The translations under genes were made by a program, and so were the position numbers. The notes under the pieces were generated by a model, which did not search any database, had not been told where the DNA came from, and was given only the letters and a program-made list of their open reading frames with translations. 18,648 nt of DNA from Pseudomonadota bacterium (lineage in GTDB: Bacteria > Pseudomonadota > Alphaproteobacteria > Rhizobiales > Tepidamorphaceae): NCBI GenBank assembly GCA_023458595.1, contig JAEWYT010000068.1:1-18648 (forward strand). The letters run 5' to 3'. Positions 15,063 to 18,648 of this stretch are shown here, in pieces; the stretch's first letter is position 1; every line of letters begins with the position of its first letter.

Positions 15063-15950
15063 ATGGTCGAACTCCTAGGCATCCCTCCGCAGGCCCTGTT
15101 CGGCCAGCTTCTGCTCGGCCTCATCAACGGCTCGTTCTACGCCATGCTCTCGCTCGGGCTGGCGATCATCTTCGGCCTGCTCAACATCATCAACTTCGCT
15201 CATGGCGCGCAGTACATGCTCGGCGCGTTCGTGGCGTGGATGCTGCTCAACTACCTGGGTTTTGGCTACTGGCCGGCGCTCCTGCTCGCGCCGGCGATCG
15301 TCGGCATCTCCGGTGTCGTGACGGAGCGGCTGCTGATAGCGCGGCTCCATCAGCTCGACCATCTCTACGGCCTGCTGCTCACATTCGGGCTCGCCCTCGT
15401 CATTCAGGGCGTGCTGCGCAACCGGTACGGCATATCGGGTCTGCCCTATTCCGTTCCCCCGCAACTGGCCGGCGGCCAGAACCTCGGCTTCATGTTCCTG
15501 CCGAACTACCGCGCCTGGGTGATCGTGGCCTCGCTGTCCGTGTGCGTCGCCACCTGGTTCGCGATCGAGAAGACACGGCTCGGCGCCTATCTGCGCGCCG
15601 CCACGGAAAACCCGGCGCTCGTCGGCGCCTTCGGGATCAACGTTCCGCGCATGATCACGCTCACCTACGGCTTCGGCGTCGGTCTGGCGGCCTTCGCCGG
15701 GGTGCTCGCGGCACCGATCTACTCGGTCAATCCGAACATGGGCGCGGACCTGATCATCGTCGTCTTCGCGGTGGTCGTCATCGGCGGCATGGGCTCGATC
15801 CTCGGCTCGATCGTCACCGGCTTCGGTCTCGGCCTGGTCGAGGGCCTGACGAAGGTCTTCTATCCGGAGGCCTCCTCGGTGGTGATCTTCGTGATCATGG
15901 CGATCGTCCTGCTGGTGAAACCGGCCGGCCTGTTCGGAAAGGCGGCGTGA
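15063..15950 (+). CDS. livH: Branched-chain-type ABC importer permease LivH
   Basis: A 295-residue inner-membrane permease with repeated hydrophobic segments. The LivH hallmark is LGLAIIFGLLNIINFAHGAQYMLGAFVAW (about residues 32-60). Late segments such as FAVVVIGGMGSILGSIVTGFGLGLVEG and the C-terminal VLLVKPAGLFG are also typical. Length is normal. It starts 4 bases after livF, and its TGA shares one base with the livM ATG, so the membrane pair is probably co-translated. Confidence 0.95.
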   Translation: MVELLGIPPQALFGQLLLGLINGSFYAMLSLGLAIIFGLLNIINFAHGAQYMLGAFVAWMLLNYLGFGYWPALLLAPAIVGISGVVTERLLIARLHQLDHLYGLLLTFGLALVIQGVLRNRYGISGLPYSVPPQLAGGQNLGFMFLPNYRAWVIVASLSVCVATWFAIEKTRLGAYLRAATENPALVGAFGINVPRMITLTYGFGVGLAAFAGVLAAPIYSVNPNMGADLIIVVFAVVVIGGMGSILGSIVTGFGLGLVEGLTKVFYPEASSVVIFVIMAIVLLVKPAGLFGKAA

Positions 15951-16933
15951 TGTCGGCGGCAAGCGAAGCGGGAACCGCCGACGTCCTCGTAGCGCGGGCG
16001 GCGGATCGCGTACCGCGCCACCACGCCGCGATCTTCGTCGCATTGCTGGCGATGGGGCTCGTCGCGCCGTTCCTCCTCTACCCCGTCTTCCTGATGAAGG
16101 TGATGTGCTTCGCGCTCTTCGCCTGCGCGTTCAACCTCCTGCTCGGCTATGGCGGGCTGCTCTCGTTCGGCCACGCGGCCTATTTCGGCGGTGCGAGCTA
16201 CGTCTCGGCGCACGCTGCCGCGGTCTGGGGCCTGTCGCCGGAGCTCGCCATTCTGTCGGGCACGGCGGCCGCCGCCGTTCTGGGAGCGGCGATCGGTTCG
16301 CTCGCCATTCGCCGGCAGGGCATCTACTTCGCGATGGTGACGCTGGCCTTCGCGCAGATGGTCTATTTCTTTTCGGTGCAGGCGCCGTTCACCGGTGGCG
16401 AGGACGGTATTCAGGCGGTGCCGCGCGGCGATCTCGTCGGCTTGCTCGACCTTCGGTCCGACCTGGCGCTCTATTTCGTCGTCCTGGCGATCACCTTCGG
16501 CGGCGTGCTTTTCATCTACCGCATCGTTCATTCGCCCTTCGGCCAGGTGCTGAAGGCGATCCGCGAGAACGAGCCGCGCGCCGTCTCCCTCGGCTACCGG
16601 GTCACCCGCTACAAACTCGCCGTCTTCGTCTTGTCGGCGACGCTGGCCGGGCTCGCCGGCGCGACCAAGGCGATCGTCTTCCAGCTCGCCTCGCTCACCG
16701 ACGTGCACTGGACGATGTCCGGCGAGGTCGTGCTGATGACCCTGATCGGCGGCATGGGTACCGTCTTCGGCCCGATCGTCGGTGCCGCCGTCATCGTCAC
16801 GATGCAGAACTACCTGGCGACCTTCGGCGCCTGGGTGACGATTATCCAGGGCTGCATCTTCGTCGTCTGCGTCATGCTCTTCCGCAAGGGCATCGTCGGC
16901 GTCATGGCGAAGGCGGTCAGGAAGTCGCTGTAG
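15950..16933 (+). CDS. livM: Branched-chain-type ABC importer permease LivM
   Basis: A 327-residue inner-membrane permease. LivM features include FACAFNLLLGYGGLLSFGHAAYFGGASYVSAH, LAIRRQGIYFAMVTLAFAQMVYF, AIRENEPRAVSLGY and TLIGGMGTVFGPIVGA. The first 30 residues before the first membrane segment are a hydrophilic extension. The ATG overlaps the livH stop by one base (TGATG). It is the last gene of the run; no periplasmic binding protein for this importer is encoded before or after it in the window, so the importer either uses a binding protein encoded elsewhere or borrows one. Confidence 0.95.
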   Translation: MSAASEAGTADVLVARAADRVPRHHAAIFVALLAMGLVAPFLLYPVFLMKVMCFALFACAFNLLLGYGGLLSFGHAAYFGGASYVSAHAAAVWGLSPELAILSGTAAAAVLGAAIGSLAIRRQGIYFAMVTLAFAQMVYFFSVQAPFTGGEDGIQAVPRGDLVGLLDLRSDLALYFVVLAITFGGVLFIYRIVHSPFGQVLKAIRENEPRAVSLGYRVTRYKLAVFVLSATLAGLAGATKAIVFQLASLTDVHWTMSGEVVLMTLIGGMGTVFGPIVGAAVIVTMQNYLATFGAWVTIIQGCIFVVCVMLFRKGIVGVMAKAVRKSL

Positions 16934-16964
16934 CGCCGGCCGTGGCGGCCCTCGCGCGCCGGCG
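16934..16964. terminator. Possible bidirectional terminator hairpin between convergent genes
   Basis: CGCCGGC (16934-16940) and GCCGGCG (16958-16964) form a 7-bp stem with a 17-base loop in the 32-base gap between livM and the convergent hydroxylase gene. A pyrimidine-rich stretch follows on the plus strand but lies within the end of the hydroxylase gene and is not a clean T-tract. The convergent position favours a terminator; the structure is only moderate evidence. Confidence 0.3.
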
Positions 16965-16965
16965 A

Positions 16966-17823
16966 TTACGGATCTTTCTTCTCCGTCTTCTCTCTCTCGC
17001 GGTTGATCGGATAGCCGCTCGCCGGCCCGCGCAGCGGCTGCAGCAGCATGCGGTCGAGCCACAGGTCGCGGCGGGTACGGAACTGCTCGATGCCGATCGT
17101 CATGCCTTCGTGGCCGTCGCGCGGCTGCGGCCGATACGTTCCCAGCAGCCGGTCCCACCAGGGCAGGTTGAAGCCGAAATTGCTGTTCGTCTCGCTCGGA
17201 TGGATCGAGTGATGAACGCGGTGCATGTCCGGCGTCACCACGACGAGCCGCAGGATGCGGTCGACCGCGGGCGGGATGCCGATGTTCGAATGGTTGAACA
17301 TCGAGGTGGCGTTCAGGAGCACCTCGAAGACCAGCACGGCGACCGCCGGCGGCCCCAAGACGGCGACCACGGCGAGCTTGATGCCCATCGACAGCAGGAT
17401 CTCGATCGGGTGGAAGCGCAGCCCGGTGGAAACGTCGAACTCGAGATCGGCGTGATGCATCCGGTGCAGCCGCCACAGGGCCGGGACCGCATGGAACATC
17501 ACGTGCTGCAGATAGATGGCGAGATCGAGCGCCAGCACCGAGACGACGAAGGCGATCCAGAATGGCACGTCGAAGACGTTGAGCAGGCCCCAGCCGCGCT
17601 CGCCGGCGACGACCGCGAGCCCGACCGCCACGACCGGGAAGGCGAGGCGTACCAGCAGCGTGTCGATGACGACCATGCCGATATTGTTGCTCCAGCGGAT
17701 CAGGCGCGGGATCTCCCGCCGCCGGCGCGGCGCGGCCACCTCCCACAGCGCCATGACCAGAAGGATGCCGAGAAACAGCGCGATCCGGATCAGCGGCTCA
17801 TTCTGCAGCAGCAGATCGGTCAT
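16966..17823 (-). CDS. Fatty acid hydroxylase / sterol desaturase family membrane protein
   Basis: A 285-residue integral membrane di-iron oxygenase of the sterol desaturase superfamily. The histidine clusters that bind iron are visible: HVMFH (107-111), HRMHH (120-124), His138 (RFHP), His178 (FNHSN) and HRVHH (201-205). Hydrophobic segments occur at about residues 10-30, 50-73, 88-108 and 143-170. The tail is basic and charged (REREKTEKKDP). The start ATG at 17821-17823 has only a weak site (AAGG) upstream. It is convergent with livM and separated from it by 32 bases. Bacterial relatives act on sterols, hopanoids, ornithine lipids or carotenoids, and the substrate cannot be told here. It is probably not part of the mevalonate pathway, although isoprenoid lipid chemistry next to it is worth noting. 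Confidence 0.9.
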   Translation of the reverse strand: MTDLLLQNEPLIRIALFLGILLVMALWEVAAPRRRREIPRLIRWSNNIGMVVIDTLLVRLAFPVVAVGLAVVAGERGWGLLNVFDVPFWIAFVVSVLALDLAIYLQHVMFHAVPALWRLHRMHHADLEFDVSTGLRFHPIEILLSMGIKLAVVAVLGPPAVAVLVFEVLLNATSMFNHSNIGIPPAVDRILRLVVVTPDMHRVHHSIHPSETNSNFGFNLPWWDRLLGTYRPQPRDGHEGMTIGIEQFRTRRDLWLDRMLLQPLRGPASGYPINREREKTEKKDP

Positions 17824-17833
17824 CGAAAACCTT

Positions 17834-17854
17834 GCCGATCCCGTTGGAGCATAA
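17834..17854 (-). repeat. Left copy of a facing 21-bp element, upstream of the hydroxylase gene
   Basis: This 21-bp stretch, which includes TTGGAGCATAA (17844-17854), is repeated in inverted orientation at 18032-18052 with 19 of 21 identical bases; the likeness continues inward to 26 of 31. Read on the minus strand it lies 10 bases before the hydroxylase ATG, with a near-palindrome GCTCC-N4-GGATC inside. It may be an operator, part of a promoter or leader, or one end of a small mobile repeat. Confidence 0.6.
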
Positions 17855-17886
17855 TAGAATCAATTACTTACTGGAATGATATAATG
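17850..17886. promoter_or_regulatory. A+T-rich stretch with -10-like sequences on both strands
   Basis: A sharply A+T-rich stretch in otherwise GC-rich DNA. A perfect TATAAT lies at 17880-17885 on the plus strand, and TATTAT is read on the minus strand from 17856 to 17851, 28 bases before the hydroxylase ATG. No good -35 hexamer is found at 16-18 bases for either. It probably contains the hydroxylase promoter; the plus-strand TATAAT is far (about 290 bases) from the next convincing gene. Confidence 0.35.
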
Positions 17887-18031
17887 TTCGCGATCGGCCG
17901 GTGTCAATCGCTCCCGCTCCGGCGCTCCATTCCCGGTTCGCGTCTCTCGCCCGTGCGCTCGCCGCCGGTCGCGGGAGCGTGGCCGTTGCCGCGGCCGGTC
18001 GTGTGTGGTGTGCTTCGAGGCATTTATTCCC
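17887..18031. other. Non-coding interior between the two facing elements
   Basis: Part of the roughly 350-base gap between the hydroxylase and ArsC-like genes. Short open frames cross it on both strands, but they lack ribosome binding sites and encode Arg/Pro/Ser-rich sequence with no recognisable motif, as expected by chance in GC-rich DNA. No RNA gene was recognised. Confidence 0.5.
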
Positions 18032-18052
18032 TTATGCTCCAATGGGAGCGGC
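18032..18052 (+). repeat. Right copy of the facing 21-bp element, upstream of the ArsC-like gene
   Basis: Inverted partner of 17834-17854 (19 of 21 identical). It contains TTATGCTCCAA (18032-18042) and a perfect GCTCC-AATG-GGAGC palindrome (18036-18049). It points toward the ArsC-like gene, whose ATG is 119 bases further on. Its orientation mirrors the left copy relative to the hydroxylase gene, which suggests a paired control site for two divergent genes. Confidence 0.6.
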
Positions 18053-18171
18053 GCCCGCAGGAGCGGCCGGCCGAGAAACGCGGTCAGCGAGCGTCGCGGA
18101 GCGGACATCCTCCGGATATCCGATCGCAAGCGTCTGATGCCGAGTGTTCTTCATTGCGACCGGAGTGATCC

Positions 18172-18522
18172 ATGCCCGCCACCGTCTACGGCATCAGGAA
18201 CTGCGACACGATGAAAAGGGCCTTCGCCTGGCTCGACGCGCACGGCGTCGCCTACGCTTTCCACGACTACAGGAAGCAAGGCGTGACCGCGGAGGCGCTG
18301 CGGCGCTGGTGCGCCGCCGCCGGCTGGGAGAGGGTCCTTAACCGGGCCGGCACCACGTTCCGCAGGCTCCCCGACGAGGAGAAGGCCGGGCTCGACGAGG
18401 AGAGGGCCATCCGGCTGATGCTCGATCAGCCCTCGATGATCAAGCGCCCCGTTCTGGAGAAGGGCGGGACGATCGAGATCGGCTTCGCGCCGGAGCGCTA
18501 CGCGGCGTTGTTCGGCAACTGA
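18172..18522 (+). CDS. ArsC/Spx-family small protein (YffB-like)
   Basis: A 116-residue thioredoxin-fold protein of the ArsC/Spx superfamily. The N-terminal VYGIRNCDTMKRAFAWLD (residues 5-22) is typical of the YffB branch, with Cys11 as the conserved cysteine. SMIKRPVLEKGG (88-99) is the family's conserved substrate-binding-loop segment. Length is normal. The ATG follows GGAGTGA at close spacing. Members of this branch are often named arsenate reductase-like, but many have no proven arsenate activity and are thought to be glutathione-dependent thiol reductases. No arsenic resistance genes are nearby. It is preceded by about 350 bases of non-coding DNA and followed by another gene start about 100 bases later. 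Confidence 0.92.
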   Translation: MPATVYGIRNCDTMKRAFAWLDAHGVAYAFHDYRKQGVTAEALRRWCAAAGWERVLNRAGTTFRRLPDEEKAGLDEERAIRLMLDQPSMIKRPVLEKGGTIEIGFAPERYAALFGN

Positions 18523-18620
18523 CCGCGAGACCGAAGCCGCGCCGTGGCCGGCCCGCCGGTAGCAGTACTTCGTGCCGCCCGCCTTCGCCGGGCGCTGCCG
18601 GGCCCGGGAGGAGGGGGCGT
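18523..18620. other. Intergenic gap with GC-rich hairpin
   Basis: The 98 bases after the ArsC-like gene contain CGCCCG (18576-18581) and CGGGCG (18589-18594), a 6-bp stem with a 7-base loop and no T-tract. It ends in a strong ribosome binding site (GGGAGG, 18606-18611) for the gene that begins at 18621. Confidence 0.35.
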
Positions 18621-18648
18621 ATGGCACGGGACCCATCCAGCCTGAACG
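18621..18648 (+). CDS. Start of an unidentified gene, cut by the window end
   Basis: An ATG at 18621-18623 lies 9 bases after GGGAGG, an excellent ribosome binding site, and opens the frame MARDPSSLN before the window ends. Nine residues are too few to identify the product. The strength of the binding site is the only support that this is a real start. Confidence 0.5.

Noticed and set aside
13567..16933. Straight call of a branched-chain amino acid transporter
   Set aside because: The family carries many acids, the usual binding protein is missing, and the first gene of the run is HMG-CoA reductase; the liv symbols are used for family only.
17826..18060. Insertion sequence or mobile element bounded by the 21-bp inverted copies
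   Set aside because: No transposase gene and no matching target-site duplication at either edge; kept only as the alternative explanation of the repeat.
17884..18168. Open frame of about 94 codons between the hydroxylase and ArsC-like genes, next to a TATAAT
   Set aside because: No ribosome binding site, Arg/Pro/Ser-rich translation without recognisable motifs, and it runs through the right copy of the inverted element.
18172..18522. Arsenate reductase as part of an arsenic resistance operon
   Set aside because: No arsR, arsB, acr3 or arsH neighbour, and the sequence fits the YffB-like branch, where arsenate activity is unproven.
18576..18594. Rho-independent terminator after the ArsC-like gene
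   Set aside because: The stem is only 6 bp and no T-tract follows; the next gene start is close by.

Overview
The window is GC-rich DNA (by eye about two thirds G+C) with tightly packed, overlapping genes, strong GGAGG-type ribosome binding sites and several ABC importers. This fits an alphaproteobacterium, probably of the Rhizobiales/Hyphomicrobiales, although no marker gene here proves the taxon. No rRNA, tRNA, CRISPR array or transposase gene was seen.

Layout. (a) Positions 32-9918, minus strand, read right to left: an HMG-CoA lyase, a class III (CaiB-type) CoA transferase, an enoyl-CoA hydratase/isomerase family protein, an RbsC-type permease, a periplasmic sugar-type binding protein, an intercistronic hairpin, a second permease fused to an SMP-30/strictosidine-synthase-like beta-propeller, a second stand-alone propeller, and an RbsA-type double ATPase. 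A hairpin at the window edge may end this operon. (b) 10089-12032, plus strand: a GAF-containing regulator with a PucR-type C-terminal helix-turn-helix, divergent from the lyase. (c) 12152-16933, plus strand: a class II (degradative) HMG-CoA reductase followed by livG, livF, livH and livM, a branched-chain-type ABC importer without its own binding protein. (d) 16966-17823, minus strand: a membrane fatty acid hydroxylase/sterol desaturase family protein. (e) 17824-18171: a non-coding region with two facing copies of a 21-bp element. (f) 18172-18522, plus strand: a small ArsC/YffB-like protein. (g) From 18621: the first codons of a gene cut by the window end.

How the genes may work together. 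Class II HMG-CoA reductase oxidises mevalonate to HMG-CoA, and HMG-CoA lyase cleaves that to acetyl-CoA and acetoacetate. These are the two enzymes of the Pseudomonas mevalonii mevalonate catabolic pathway (mvaA, mvaB). Here they sit on opposite sides of one regulator, each with an ABC importer. The CoA transferase and hydratase could feed a second acid (for example 3-methylglutaconate or 3-hydroxy-3-methylglutarate) into HMG-CoA. The propeller fused to the permease belongs to a fold that includes lactonases, so uptake and opening of a lactone such as mevalonolactone is an attractive but unproven role. A 9-base word, ACATTGTTC, occurs in front of both the CoA transferase and the reductase at promoter-like spacing and may mark co-regulation.
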